A DNA stretch of 64,000 nt from Bradyrhizobium roseum (GTDB lineage Bacteria > Pseudomonadota > Alphaproteobacteria > Rhizobiales > Xanthobacteraceae). Position 1 is the first letter of the stretch, and every line of letters starts with the position of its first letter. The notes under the pieces are model-generated. The model saw nothing but the letters and a program-made list of their open reading frames with translations. It was not told the origin of the DNA and searched no databases. Positions 43,049 to 51,833 of this stretch are shown here, piece by piece. The translations under genes and the position numbers were made by a program. Location: contig NZ_CP129212.1 in assembly GCF_030413175.1 (NCBI RefSeq), forward strand, positions 434,001 through 498,000, given 5' to 3'.

Positions 43049-45166
43049 TCAGACTTCCGCCTTATCCGCCAGCCCCACCGCCCACAGCGCGAACGCATAC
43101 ACGATCGCGACCTCATCCAGCCGGTTGAATCGCCCGGAGGCGCCGCCGTGGCCGGCACCCATGTTGGTGCGCAGCAGCACCGGGCCGCCGCCGGACATCG
43201 TGGCGCGCAGCCGCGCGATCCATTTCGCCGGCTCCCAATAGGTAACGCGTGGATCGGTCAGCCCGCCCATCGCGAGGATCGCCGGGTAGTCCTTGGCCGC
43301 GAGATTGTCGTAGGGCGAGTAGGACAAAATGGTGCGAAAATCCGTTTCGCTCTCGATCGGGTTGCCCCATTCCGGCCATTCCGGCGGCGTCAGCGGCAAG
43401 GTGTCGTCGAGCATCGTGTTCAGCACATCGACGAACGGCACCTCGGCAACGATGCCGGCGAACAATTCGCTCGCGCGGTTGGCGACCGCGCCCATCAGCA
43501 TGCCGCCGGCGCTGCCGCCATGGCCGACGATGCGCTTTGCGCTGGTGTATTTTGCGTCACACAGCGCGCGGCCGGCCGCCGCGAAATCGTCGAACGTGTT
43601 GGTCTTTTTCTCCCGCTTGCCGTCGAGATACCAGCCCCAGCCCTTGTCGGCGCCGCCGCGGATATGCGCGATGGCGTAGACAAAGCCGCGGTCGACCAGC
43701 GACAGGCGGTTGGCGGCAAACGAGGCCGGCATCGCCATGCCGTACGAGCCGTAGCCGTACAGCAGCAGCGGCGCGCGCCCGTCGCGCACGAGGTCTTTGC
43801 GATGCAGGATCGAGACCGGCACCAGCGCGCCGTCATGCGAGGGCGCCATGATGCGCGTGGTGACGTAGTCGGCCGGGTTGTGGCCGGATGGAATCTCCTG
43901 GCGCTTGCGCAAGACGCGCGCACGCGTCGCCATGTCATAGTCATAGACCTCGGCCGGCGTCGTCATCGACGAATAGGAAAACCGCAAATTGGTGGTCTCG
44001 AACTCGTAGCCGCCCATGGTGTCGAGCGAATAGGCGGCCTCGTCGAAGGCGATGGCGTGTTCTTCGCCGGTGGCAAGATCGCGGATGATAATGGCGGGCA
44101 GCGCATTGGCGCGCTCCAGCCGGACCATGTGGCCTGCATAGAGTTCGACATCCAGCACATAGACGCCCTCGCGATAGGGAACGAGGTCGCGCCAGTTGGC
44201 GCGCTCGGGCGCGGCGAGCGGCGCGGTGACGACCTTGAAGTCGATGGCTCCGTCGGCATTGGTGAGGATGAACAGCTCGTCACCGCGGTCGGCGAGGGAA
44301 TACTGCACGCCCTCTTCGCGCGCGGCGACGAGGCGCGGCGGCGCATCGGGATGTTCGAGGTCGATCAGCCGCTGCTCCGAGGTTTCATGGTCGCCGCCGG
44401 CGATCACACAGAAGCGGCCGGACGAGCTCTCATGCAGATGGGTGAACCAGCCGGAATCCTGCTCTTCATAGACCAGCGTGTCTTCGGCCTGCTTCGTTCC
44501 CAGGCGATGCCGCCACACCTGCATCGGGCGGTGGTTGTCGTCGAGCTTGACGTAGAAGAAGCTGTTGCAGTCCGCGGCCCAGACGATCCCGCCATCGGTC
44601 TCCTCGACGAGGTCGTCCCGATCCGTCCCGGTATTCCAGTCGCGCACGCGGATCGAAAAATATTCCGAGCCCTTGGTGTCGGCGGTCCACGCCTGCAGTT
44701 TATGATCGGGCGAGTGCCGCGCGCTGCCGAACTTGAAGTATTCATGGTCCTTGGCCAGCGCGTCGCCGTCGAGCACGATCTGGACCTCGCCGCCATCGCG
44801 CGGCGTGCGCCCGAACAATTCATGTTGTCCGCCCTCGCGAAACTTCCGCAAATAGGCGAACGGGCCGTCCGGCGCGGGCACGCTGGAATCGTCTTCCTTG
44901 ATCCGGCCGCGCATTTCCGCCACCAGCTTCTTCTGCAAGGGCGTGGTATGGCCGAGCAGGCTCTCGGTGTAGTCGTTCTCGGCCTCCAGATATTTACGGA
45001 TATCCGGCTCCAGGATCGAGGGGTCGCGCAGCACTTCCTGCCATCTGGCGTCTTTCAGCCATGCGTAATCGTCGGTAACGGTAATGCCGTGCGTGGTGAA
45101 GGAATGCGGACGGCGCGGCGCGATGGGGGGGGCCGGCGTGGAGTTGTTGGCTAAGGGCTCGGTCAC
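43049..45166 (-). CDS. ptrB: S9A prolyl oligopeptidase / oligopeptidase B
   Basis: A 705-residue serine peptidase that cuts short peptides, in oligopeptidase B after Lys/Arg. The N-terminal beta-propeller (about 70-430) limits substrate size. The catalytic domain has the nucleophile elbow GHGGSAGGMLMG, the Asp in MGGLTDPRVTYWEP and the His in GAGHGGASGRF. No signal peptide. The GTG at 45166 is chosen as it follows GAGGATCGA. A longer in-frame form from 45295 would translate the palindromic repeat, giving residues (RAQRSNPSN...CFAALAMTD) that are a known artefact of such repeats. It is monocistronic. Confidence 0.9.
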   Translation of the reverse strand: MTEPLANNSTPAPPIAPRRPHSFTTHGITVTDDYAWLKDARWQEVLRDPSILEPDIRKYLEAENDYTESLLGHTTPLQKKLVAEMRGRIKEDDSSVPAPDGPFAYLRKFREGGQHELFGRTPRDGGEVQIVLDGDALAKDHEYFKFGSARHSPDHKLQAWTADTKGSEYFSIRVRDWNTGTDRDDLVEETDGGIVWAADCNSFFYVKLDDNHRPMQVWRHRLGTKQAEDTLVYEEQDSGWFTHLHESSSGRFCVIAGGDHETSEQRLIDLEHPDAPPRLVAAREEGVQYSLADRGDELFILTNADGAIDFKVVTAPLAAPERANWRDLVPYREGVYVLDVELYAGHMVRLERANALPAIIIRDLATGEEHAIAFDEAAYSLDTMGGYEFETTNLRFSYSSMTTPAEVYDYDMATRARVLRKRQEIPSGHNPADYVTTRIMAPSHDGALVPVSILHRKDLVRDGRAPLLLYGYGSYGMAMPASFAANRLSLVDRGFVYAIAHIRGGADKGWGWYLDGKREKKTNTFDDFAAAGRALCDAKYTSAKRIVGHGGSAGGMLMGAVANRASELFAGIVAEVPFVDVLNTMLDDTLPLTPPEWPEWGNPIESETDFRTILSYSPYDNLAAKDYPAILAMGGLTDPRVTYWEPAKWIARLRATMSGGGPVLLRTNMGAGHGGASGRFNRLDEVAIVYAFALWAVGLADKAEV

Positions 45167-45214
45167 TCGATCCTCGTTGGTCTTGGGATTCCGCCCTATA
45201 TACGGTCTCTCATC

Positions 45215-45300
45215 CGTCATTGCGAGCGCAGCGAAGCAATCAACGCCTCCACACCGCCGCGCGTGGTTGGATGGATTGCTTCGCTGCGCTCGCAATGACG
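45215..45300. repeat. perfect 27-bp palindromic repeat (CGTCATTGCGAGCGCAGCGAAGCAATC)
   Basis: The arms 45215-45241 and 45274-45300 are exact reverse complements around a 32-base loop. A single, diverged arm of the same repeat occurs at 50883-50910. This is a well-known rhizobial intergenic palindrome. It lies between the peptidase promoter and the permease stop. Confidence 0.85.
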
Positions 45301-45310
45301 ATGGGGCCGC

Positions 45311-47032
45311 CTAACTATTCCTTAACCGCGCCGCGGCGCCGCCGCCGAATACCGGGATCCGGTTCACCGCCAGCACCACCGCAAACGTGATCATCAGCAT
45401 GGCGATGCCGAGCACCGAGATCGCGGCGAGGTCGCCGCTTTCGTTGAGGTCGTAGATCAGCACCGACAGCACCTTGGTCTGCGAGGTGAACAGCACGATT
45501 GCCGCGGATAGTTCGCGCATCACGCCGATGAAGATGAAGCACCAGGTCGCGATCACGCCGGTGCGCAGCAGCGGCGCGGTGATCTGCCACAGTGATTGCA
45601 GCCGCGTTGCGCCGAGGATGCGGCTGGCGTCTTCCAGTTCGGGATGGATGGTCGCGAACGCCGCCTGCAATTGTTGATAGGCCGACGGCAGGTTGATGGT
45701 AAGGAACGCCAGCAGCAGGATCCACAGCGTGCCGTAGAGTACGAAGGGCGGCCGGGTGTAGCTCAGGAATAGCCCGACGCCGAGCACGATGCCGGGCACC
45801 GCGACGGGGGCGGTGGCGAGAAAGCCGAGAATGCGGTGGCTCGCGATCACGCGGCGGGTGGTGACATAGGCGACGACGAGCGCGAGGAGGGTGCCGATGG
45901 TCGCCGTTGAGGCGCCGAGGATTACCGTGTTCTTTAGCGCGAGCTGCGTCGACGACAATTCGGTGAACACGAAAACGATGTTGTGCAGCGTCGCGGTCGA
46001 CGGCGTTACCAGCGTGGTGGCGTTCGGCGAGAACGCCGCGTTGAGCAGCGCGAAATAGGGCAGGAACACCGGGTTGAGCAGCACGATCAGGCAGAACGCC
46101 AGCGCCGCCCAGCGCCAGCCCTTCATCTCGACCTGGCGCGGTGCGCCGTATTTGCCGCCGACCACCGAAAAGCCGCGGCGGCCGAGCAAAAATTTCTGGC
46201 CCTGCAGCAGCAGGATCGTCAGCACCAGCAGCGGCACGGCGGCGGCCGCGGCCAATTCGAGTTTGGGCGGATACTGGAACAGGCTCCAGATCTTCGTCGT
46301 CATGGTATGGAAGCCGGCCGGCAGCGCCAGGATCGCTGGCGATCCGAACAGCGTCATCGCCTGCAGGAACGCGATCAAGGCGCCCGCGACCAATGCGGGC
46401 AGCGCCAGGGGAATCGTGACGCGCCGCGCCGTTGTCCAGGCCTTGCCGCCGAGAATCGCGGACGCATCTTCCAGTTCGCCCGGCATATTGTCGAGTGCGT
46501 TGGCGACCAGCACGAAGACAAATGGAAACGTGTAGCAGGAGATCACGAAGATCAGCCCGGTCAGCGAATAGATGTCGAACAGCGGGTCTTCGGCGCCGGT
46601 GAGATAGCGATAGAGCTGGTTCAGCAGGCCGCTGTTCGGCGCCGCGAGCAATTCCCAGGCCACCGCGCCGAGAAACGGCGGCGTGACAAAGGATGCCGTC
46701 ACCAGCGCGCGGATGGTCTGCCGCCCCGGCATGTCGGTGCGCGACACCAGCCAGCCGATCGGTGCTGCGACCAGGCAGCAGATCAGAGCCGAGGTCGTTG
46801 CGATGATCGCCGTCGTCAGCAGCGGATCGAGGAACGCCGGGTCGGTGAACAGCGTGACGAAATTCTGCAGCGTAGGGCTACGCGCCTTGTCGGTGAATGC
46901 GAACACCGCCAGCCACGACATCGGCAGCACGATCAGCACAATCATGAAGGCGGCGAACAGCCAGAGGACGGGGCGCGTGAAGTCGAAGCGGGATTTTTTG
47001 GGCTCGGCGGCGGTGATCGTGATAGTGGTCAT
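45311..47032 (-). CDS. ABC transporter permease, double-domain iron/phosphonate type
   Basis: A 573-residue permease made of two fused six-helix domains, as in FbpB/ThiP-like transporters. Each half has an EAA loop: LEDASAILGGKAWTTARRVTIPLALPALVAG and LEDASRILGATRLQSLWQITAPLLRTG. The N-terminal Lys/Arg-rich start leads into the first helix (WLFAAFMIVLIVLPMSWLAVFA). The ATG at 47032 is chosen over one at 47056 that overlaps the repeat. It is the last gene of the transporter operon ATPase - binding protein - permease, separated from the binding-protein gene by a 185-base gap filled by a repeat. Confidence 0.9.
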   Translation of the reverse strand: MTTITITAAEPKKSRFDFTRPVLWLFAAFMIVLIVLPMSWLAVFAFTDKARSPTLQNFVTLFTDPAFLDPLLTTAIIATTSALICCLVAAPIGWLVSRTDMPGRQTIRALVTASFVTPPFLGAVAWELLAAPNSGLLNQLYRYLTGAEDPLFDIYSLTGLIFVISCYTFPFVFVLVANALDNMPGELEDASAILGGKAWTTARRVTIPLALPALVAGALIAFLQAMTLFGSPAILALPAGFHTMTTKIWSLFQYPPKLELAAAAAVPLLVLTILLLQGQKFLLGRRGFSVVGGKYGAPRQVEMKGWRWAALAFCLIVLLNPVFLPYFALLNAAFSPNATTLVTPSTATLHNIVFVFTELSSTQLALKNTVILGASTATIGTLLALVVAYVTTRRVIASHRILGFLATAPVAVPGIVLGVGLFLSYTRPPFVLYGTLWILLLAFLTINLPSAYQQLQAAFATIHPELEDASRILGATRLQSLWQITAPLLRTGVIATWCFIFIGVMRELSAAIVLFTSQTKVLSVLIYDLNESGDLAAISVLGIAMLMITFAVVLAVNRIPVFGGGAAARLRNS

Positions 47033-47055
47033 GTTAGTTCCACAAGTGAGGTGCA

Positions 47056-47195
47056 CTCCCTCGCCCCGCCCTTGCGGGGAGAGGGTCGGGGTGAGGGGCT
47101 CTATCCGCGCGTTCGGACTCGCGGAGAGCCCCCCTCACCCGCCACGCATCTTCGATGCGCGTCGGCCTCTCCCCGCAAGCGGGGCGAGGCGAGAG
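47056..47195. repeat. GC-rich palindromic intergenic repeat
   Basis: The left end CTCGCCCCGCCCTTGCGGGG and the right end CCCCGCAAGCGGGGCGAGG mirror each other, with inner parts (GGGTGAGGGGCTCT, AGAGCCCCCCTCACCC) also complementary. A long, branched hairpin results. It splits the binding protein and permease genes of one ABC operon, so it is probably transcribed and may tune permease levels. Confidence 0.75.
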
Positions 47196-47216
47196 AGGCC
47201 GACGCTGCTGTCACCC

Positions 47217-48284
47217 TCAAACCCGAAACAGCCGCGCATAGCGCGTCTTGATCTCTTCAGCCATTTTCTCGACGCCCTCCGCATCTTCCTTCATCAGCTT
47301 GATGTCGGAAATCTTCCGCCGTCCCGGCTTCGACTGCACCTGGGCGTGAACCGAATGCTGCGCGGTGAAATCGGTGAAGAATTGCTGCGTCTCGCGAGTG
47401 TGCAGCCATGCCTGGAACAGCCGCGCCGCGTTCGGGTGCGGTGCTGACGCAAAGATCGCCGTCGGCCCCGAGATCGTCGGCGCGCCCTCGGTCGGGTAGA
47501 TCGGCTCGACCGGCTGGCCGGCCTCCTTGAGCAGCACGACGCCGTATTCATTGCCGTCGGCCATCACGGCGCGTTCGCCCAGCGACAGCTTTTTCGGCGG
47601 ATCGGTCGAGGACTGCACCTGCATGACCCGCTGCTTCGACAGTTTTTCCATGTACTCCCAGCCCAGTTCACGGACCAGCTGGAACGTCGCCGTCATGATG
47701 GTGCCGCTATAGGCCGGGTGCCCCTTGACCATTTTGCCGGACCACTTCGGATCGAGCAGATCGGAAAAGCTCTTCGGCGCGTCCTCGGGCTTCACCAGAT
47801 TGGTGTTGTAGGCGATCGACGACAGATAAATCCGCGACGTCGCGGACATGCCATCGGGGTCGCGATATGCGGGGAGGAAATGCCGGGCCATGTCCTCCGA
47901 CACGAACGGCGCCAGCCATTTGTTCCGCTTCCAGGTGATGATGTGCGATGCATCCGAGGTGTTGATCACGTCGGCGGCGCGGATGCCTGAACCGAATTCC
48001 TGGTCGATCCGCTGAAACAGCCGCTCCGATCCGGAGCGCTCGATCTGCACGCCGACGCCGGGATAGGCGGCCTCAAAGGCCTTGCCGAGCTTTTCGCCGA
48101 CGGGCAGGTCCATCGACGAATACAGGATCAGCTTGCCTTCCTTCTTCGCCGCTTCCACCAGCGACGGCGTGATCGCGACCGGCTCCGGCGCCTGGGCGCG
48201 GACGGGGGAGGCGAACACGGCGCCCGCGGCAAGCGTGGCTGCGCCTTGCAGGACGTCGCGTCTGGAAAGCTTTCGTCCCTTCAT
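47217..48284 (-). CDS. ABC transporter substrate-binding protein, Fe3+/AfuA type, Tat-exported
   Basis: A 355-residue periplasmic binding protein. The N-terminus KLSRRDVLQGAATLAAG is a twin-arginine signal with AQA cleavage. YSSMDLPVGEKLGKAFEAAYP and SDLLDPKWSGKMVKG are those of the ferric iron / polyamine family. The adjacent Tyr pair that binds ferric iron in FbpA is not visible, so iron is not certain; thiamine, 2-aminoethylphosphonate or other ligands use the same fold. GGAGGAC precedes the ATG. It is followed by the permease and preceded by the ATPase. Confidence 0.87.
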   Translation of the reverse strand: MKGRKLSRRDVLQGAATLAAGAVFASPVRAQAPEPVAITPSLVEAAKKEGKLILYSSMDLPVGEKLGKAFEAAYPGVGVQIERSGSERLFQRIDQEFGSGIRAADVINTSDASHIITWKRNKWLAPFVSEDMARHFLPAYRDPDGMSATSRIYLSSIAYNTNLVKPEDAPKSFSDLLDPKWSGKMVKGHPAYSGTIMTATFQLVRELGWEYMEKLSKQRVMQVQSSTDPPKKLSLGERAVMADGNEYGVVLLKEAGQPVEPIYPTEGAPTISGPTAIFASAPHPNAARLFQAWLHTRETQQFFTDFTAQHSVHAQVQSKPGRRKISDIKLMKEDAEGVEKMAEEIKTRYARLFRV

Positions 48285-48309
48285 CGCGTCCTCCCGTTTC
48301 TGGTTTTGT

Positions 48310-49380
48310 CTAGCGGGTCAGCGCCCTGCAGTGTTCGGGCGGCAAGGTCAGCCAGACCTCGCTGCCCTTTTGCACATTGGTTTCGGTGGGCGTGGTCGCG
48401 CGCAAACTGCTGCCGCCGGCCACCTCCACCATGTAGTCGCGCGCGGCGCCGAGATAGACTTGGCGGGTGACGACGCCTTTGATGGCATTTTCGGGCGAGG
48501 CTGGCGGCTGTGTCGACAGCCCGATATCGTGCTGGCGGACCGCGACCGCGGCGCTCTGGCCCGAACTCAGCGGCGCGCCGACCACTTTCAACGTCGCACC
48601 GGCGAAGGTGACATGATTGGCATCGCGCGCCGTACCCTTGATGACATTGCTGGCGCCGATGAAGCGCGCCACGAATTCGGACTCAGGCCGCGCATAGATA
48701 TCCTCGGGCGTTCCGAGTTGGTCGATCCGGCCGCCGTTCATCACCGCGATCATGTCCGCCGTGGTCATGGCCTCGGACTGGTCGTGGGTGACGTAGACGG
48801 TGGTGTAGCGATATTCGTCATGCAGCCGGCGGATTTCGAACCGCATCTCCTCGCGCAGATTGGCGTCGAGGTTGGACAGCGGCTCGTCGAGCAGCAGCGT
48901 CTCCGGCTCGACGATCAGCGCGCGCGCCAGCGCCACGCGCTGCTGCTGCCCGCCGGAGAGTTCGCCGGGATAACGCTGCGCCAGCGCCTCGAGTTTGGTC
49001 GTGGCCAGGATCGCCGCCAGTTTCTTGGCAATCGTATCGCGGTCCATTTTGCGCAGGCGCAGGCCATAGACGATGTTTTCCGTCACTGTCATGTGCGGCC
49101 ACAGCGCGTAGCTCTGAAAAATCATCGACATGCTGCGCTGCTCGGGCGGCAGCGTGCGCGCCTTCGACGACACCAGCCGCTCGCCGACATGGATCTCGCC
49201 GTCGGACGGTTCCAGGAAACCGGCGATCAGCCGCAGCGTCGTGGTCTTGCCGCAGCCGGACGGGCCGAGCAGGCAGACCAGTTGTCCATGATCGATTTTC
49301 AACGAGACATTATCGACCACCGCAAGCGAGCCAAATCGCTTGGTCAGGCCGCGCAACTCAACGGACGCCAATCGCCTCAC
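48310..49380 (-). CDS. ABC transporter ATP-binding protein, FbpC/PotA type
   Basis: A 356-residue ATPase. Walker A GPSGCGKTT, signature LSGGQQQRVALARAL, Walker B LLLDEPLSNLD and the H-loop VTHDQSEAM are present. The C-terminal TOBE domain (about 275-350) is typical of the iron/polyamine/phosphonate branch. The start is taken as GTG at 49380, behind GTGGGA; a TTG three codons on is also possible. The open frame reaches back to an ATG at 49500, but the 40 extra residues look non-coding. The ATPase is the first gene of the operon. Confidence 0.92.
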   Translation of the reverse strand: MRRLASVELRGLTKRFGSLAVVDNVSLKIDHGQLVCLLGPSGCGKTTTLRLIAGFLEPSDGEIHVGERLVSSKARTLPPEQRSMSMIFQSYALWPHMTVTENIVYGLRLRKMDRDTIAKKLAAILATTKLEALAQRYPGELSGGQQQRVALARALIVEPETLLLDEPLSNLDANLREEMRFEIRRLHDEYRYTTVYVTHDQSEAMTTADMIAVMNGGRIDQLGTPEDIYARPESEFVARFIGASNVIKGTARDANHVTFAGATLKVVGAPLSSGQSAAVAVRQHDIGLSTQPPASPENAIKGVVTRQVYLGAARDYMVEVAGGSSLRATTPTETNVQKGSEVWLTLPPEHCRALTR

Positions 49381-49518
49381 TCCCACGCTTTCGTTCCTGC
49401 ACGGATCAGCGCCCGGCTTGGTATGCCAGTATACGGACAAAATCGGCTTGGGAAAGGGAGTCGGTTTGGAAAGCGAAATGTTGTTCGCGCGTGATTTCAC
49501 ACGATAAGAGGCGGTCCT

Positions 49519-49605
49519 GCAGGACGGGTTGAGCTCTTCGCGAAACCCATCAATTCATTGCGCGGAGAGGTGATGGGTTTCGCGAAGGGCTCAACCCATC
49601 CTACA
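49519..49605. repeat. palindromic intergenic repeat (GGGTTGAGC...CGCGAAACCCATCA type)
   Basis: GCAGGACGGGTTGAGCTCTTCGCGAAACCCATCA and its near-perfect reverse complement (49571-49604) surround a 19-base loop. It lies between the aminotransferase stop and the ATPase start. It is a frequent rhizobial intergenic repeat, recognised from memory. Confidence 0.75.
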
Positions 49606-49622
49606 ATCCGAGCTGTGGCCGC

Positions 49623-50807
49623 CTACGCCCCGACACTCTCGCCGAGATATTCGATCGCGGCTTCGGTTCCGCCCTTGCCGTGCGGAATCTTCAGCGCGTT
49701 GAGGGCGACCTCGATGACGCCGAGCGTGCCCAGGATCATCGGCGCATTGACATGGCCCATATGGGCGATGCGGAACGCCTGGCCGGACAAGTCGCCGATC
49801 CCGGTGCCGAGCACCACGCCGCATTTCTCCTTGCAGTAGCGCTGCAGCGCGGCCGGATCGAAGCCGTTCATCGTTACCGTCGTCACGGTGTCGGAGCGCT
49901 CATTGGCTTCCGCGATGTTGAAGCCGAGCACCTGGCCCTCGGACCACGCGGCCACCGCGCGGCGCACCGCTTCGGCGAGCAGGCTATGCCGCAGAAAGGC
50001 GTTTTCGAGTCCCTCGGCATGCAGCATGTCGATCGCCTTGCGCAGTGCGAACAGGAGATGTATCGGCGCGGTGCCGGCATATTTGCGATAGTGCTCGGTG
50101 CCCTCGCGCTCGGTCCAGTCCCAATAGGGCGTGCGCAGATTGGCCTGCTTGTGCACGTCTAGGGCGCGCGCGTTGGCGGCGACGAAGCCCAGGCCGGGCG
50201 GCGTCATCAGGCCCTTCTGCGAGCCGGACATCGCGACGTCCACCCCCCATTTGTCCATCTCGAACGGCATGCAGCCGAGCGAGGCCACCGTGTCGACCAT
50301 GAACAGCGCCGGATGGCCGGCGGATTTGATCGCCTTGCCGATGGCTTCGATGTCGTTATAGGCGCCCGACGCGGTATCGACCTGAACAGCTACGATAGCC
50401 TTGATGCGATGCTCCTTGTCCTCTTTCAGCCGCGCCTCGACTTCCGCCGGCCGGATCGCGCGGCGCCAGTCGCCCTTGAGCACCTCGACCTCGACGCCCA
50501 TCAAGGACGCAGCGTGGCCCCAGCCGATCGCAAAGCGTCCGCTTTCCAGCACCAGCAGCTTGTCGCCGCGGGACAGCACGTTGGAGAGCGTCGCCTCCCA
50601 CGCGCCATGGCCGTTGGCGATGTAGATGTAAGTCTTGCCCTTCGTCGCGAACAGCTTGGAGAGATCGGCGAGCAGGCTCTCGGTCAGTTCCACCATCTGG
50701 CTGGAATAGATGTCGAGCGCCGGGCGATGCATCGCCTGCAGCACTTCGTCGGGCATGGTGGTTGGTCCCGGGATGGCCAGAAATTCCCGGCCCGCGCGAA
50801 CGGTCAT
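49623..50807 (-). CDS. class V aminotransferase, serine/alanine-glyoxylate type
   Basis: A 394-residue PLP enzyme. The cofactor Lys is in SGSQKGLMTPPGL, and PGPTTMP, YIYIANGHGAWEATLSN and FMVDTVASLG match serine-glyoxylate / alanine-glyoxylate transaminases. These transfer the amino group of serine or alanine to glyoxylate, as in the serine cycle or photorespiratory-type metabolism. 2-Aminoethylphosphonate transaminase has a similar fold; the next transporter could then be for aminophosphonates, but the motifs favour the glyoxylate type. The gap to the ATPase gene (240 bases) contains a repeat, so co-transcription is doubtful. Confidence 0.85.
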   Translation of the reverse strand: MTVRAGREFLAIPGPTTMPDEVLQAMHRPALDIYSSQMVELTESLLADLSKLFATKGKTYIYIANGHGAWEATLSNVLSRGDKLLVLESGRFAIGWGHAASLMGVEVEVLKGDWRRAIRPAEVEARLKEDKEHRIKAIVAVQVDTASGAYNDIEAIGKAIKSAGHPALFMVDTVASLGCMPFEMDKWGVDVAMSGSQKGLMTPPGLGFVAANARALDVHKQANLRTPYWDWTEREGTEHYRKYAGTAPIHLLFALRKAIDMLHAEGLENAFLRHSLLAEAVRRAVAAWSEGQVLGFNIAEANERSDTVTTVTMNGFDPAALQRYCKEKCGVVLGTGIGDLSGQAFRIAHMGHVNAPMILGTLGVIEVALNALKIPHGKGGTEAAIEYLGESVGA

Positions 50808-50882
50808 ATTTGGTTTTCCTTGATTGGCAGGCTCGCTCAGCCGAGCGGTAGAGATTCAGCCGTGATGATATTCGATCGGAAC

Positions 50883-50910
50883 CGTCATTGCGAGCGCACC
50901 AAAGCAATCC
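50883..50910. repeat. single arm of CGTCATTGCGAGCG repeat
   Basis: CGTCATTGCGAGCGCACCAAAGCAATCC corresponds, with two changes, to one arm of the perfect palindrome at 45215-45300. The other arm is missing here. It is a diverged or truncated copy between the LssY-domain gene and the aminotransferase gene. Confidence 0.6.
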
Positions 50911-50972
50911 AGAGCCGCAAAAAACGTCAAATTGCACTCATTGCACTTCACAACGGCGGCAAACCCTGCCTG

Positions 50973-51812
50973 TTATTTCCCCACCGCGTTCGCGATCGCG
51001 CGCCAGATCTGATCCTTCAGTTCGGTCGCCGGCGGGCTCGGGATCGTCGCCGCCGGGCCCTCGCGTTTTTTGCAGGCTTTAACCAGCCGTAGCACCCAGA
51101 TCTCGCCGTCGGTGTAATAAAGGTCGCCGCCGCCATTATGGCCGGCGAGCGTCGGCCCGATGCCGGTGACCTGATATTTCGCCTCGACCATGCCGGCGTT
51201 TTCCAGGTCCGCGGCCAGCAGCGCGCGCTCGGCGTCGAGATCGGGGCTGATATGGTGCGTCACGGCGGCAGTGTAGCTGCTGACGCCGACGCCGCGATCC
51301 TCGGTCGCCGACCCAAGCCAGACCGGCCGCTTCTCCTCGCCGCTCTCCAGCACTTTCCAGTAGCGGACGTGGTTGCGGCGGTCGGCGCTGGTCCCGATCG
51401 GCTTTTCATAGGCAAGGTCTTCGCGGCGGCCGAGATAATAAAGGTTGCTGACCGGCGCGTCGCGGTAGGGGCGGTCCAGCAGCACGCTGCCGACGATCTC
51501 GATCGAGGATTTCAGCGTGATGCGGTCGGCCGGATACCAGCCGGCGGCGTGCATCGCGCACACCAATTCGGCTGTGTCGCCGATCAGCCCGACATTCAGG
51601 GGATCGCCCGGAATGCCCTGCGCGGTCCGCGTCACCATCGGCAGGTCGGCAAGCCCGCGCTGGTGCTCATAATGCGTCCAGAATTCCGGTAGCACCAGAT
51701 AAGCGAGCAGGCCATAGCCGCCGAGGATGACGAGCGAAAGCATCATCGCCCGCCGCCACCCGCCGCGCCGTGTCCGTCGCAATTGCTGTTCGACGCGATG
51801 TTCCGATGCCAC
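50973..51812 (-). CDS. LssY C-terminal-domain membrane protein
   Basis: A 279-residue protein with one N-terminal membrane helix (AMMLSLVILGGYGLLAYLVLPEFW) and a periplasmic or extracellular domain. The order NVGLIGD, AAGWYPADRITLKSS, PVSNLYYLGRREDLAYEK, NHVRYWKV and ATHHISPDLDAERALLA-type motifs is that of the LssY_C domain, first seen in a Legionella protein near a type I secretion system. Its biochemical role is unknown. Only the C-terminal domain occurs here, without the PAP2/DedA parts often fused to it. It overlaps no other gene and is 21 bases downstream of the SNase-like gene, so probably co-transcribed. Confidence 0.8.
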   Translation of the reverse strand: MASEHRVEQQLRRTRRGGWRRAMMLSLVILGGYGLLAYLVLPEFWTHYEHQRGLADLPMVTRTAQGIPGDPLNVGLIGDTAELVCAMHAAGWYPADRITLKSSIEIVGSVLLDRPYRDAPVSNLYYLGRREDLAYEKPIGTSADRRNHVRYWKVLESGEEKRPVWLGSATEDRGVGVSSYTAAVTHHISPDLDAERALLAADLENAGMVEAKYQVTGIGPTLAGHNGGGDLYYTDGEIWVLRLVKACKKREGPAATIPSPPATELKDQIWRAIANAVGK

Positions 51813-51833
51813 GTCCCGCGCCCCGAAGAGAAC

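Noticed and set aside
43148..45154. 668-residue plus-strand open frame
   Set aside because: Antisense shadow of the S9 peptidase.
45167..45295. Longer N-terminus for the S9 peptidase
   Set aside because: It would translate the palindromic repeat, a known annotation artefact; GTG at 45166 has a ribosome binding site.
47217..50807. Transporter plus class V aminotransferase as an aminoethylphosphonate locus
   Set aside because: The aminotransferase motifs favour glyoxylate enzymes, no phosphonatase or phn genes are present, and a repeat separates the genes.
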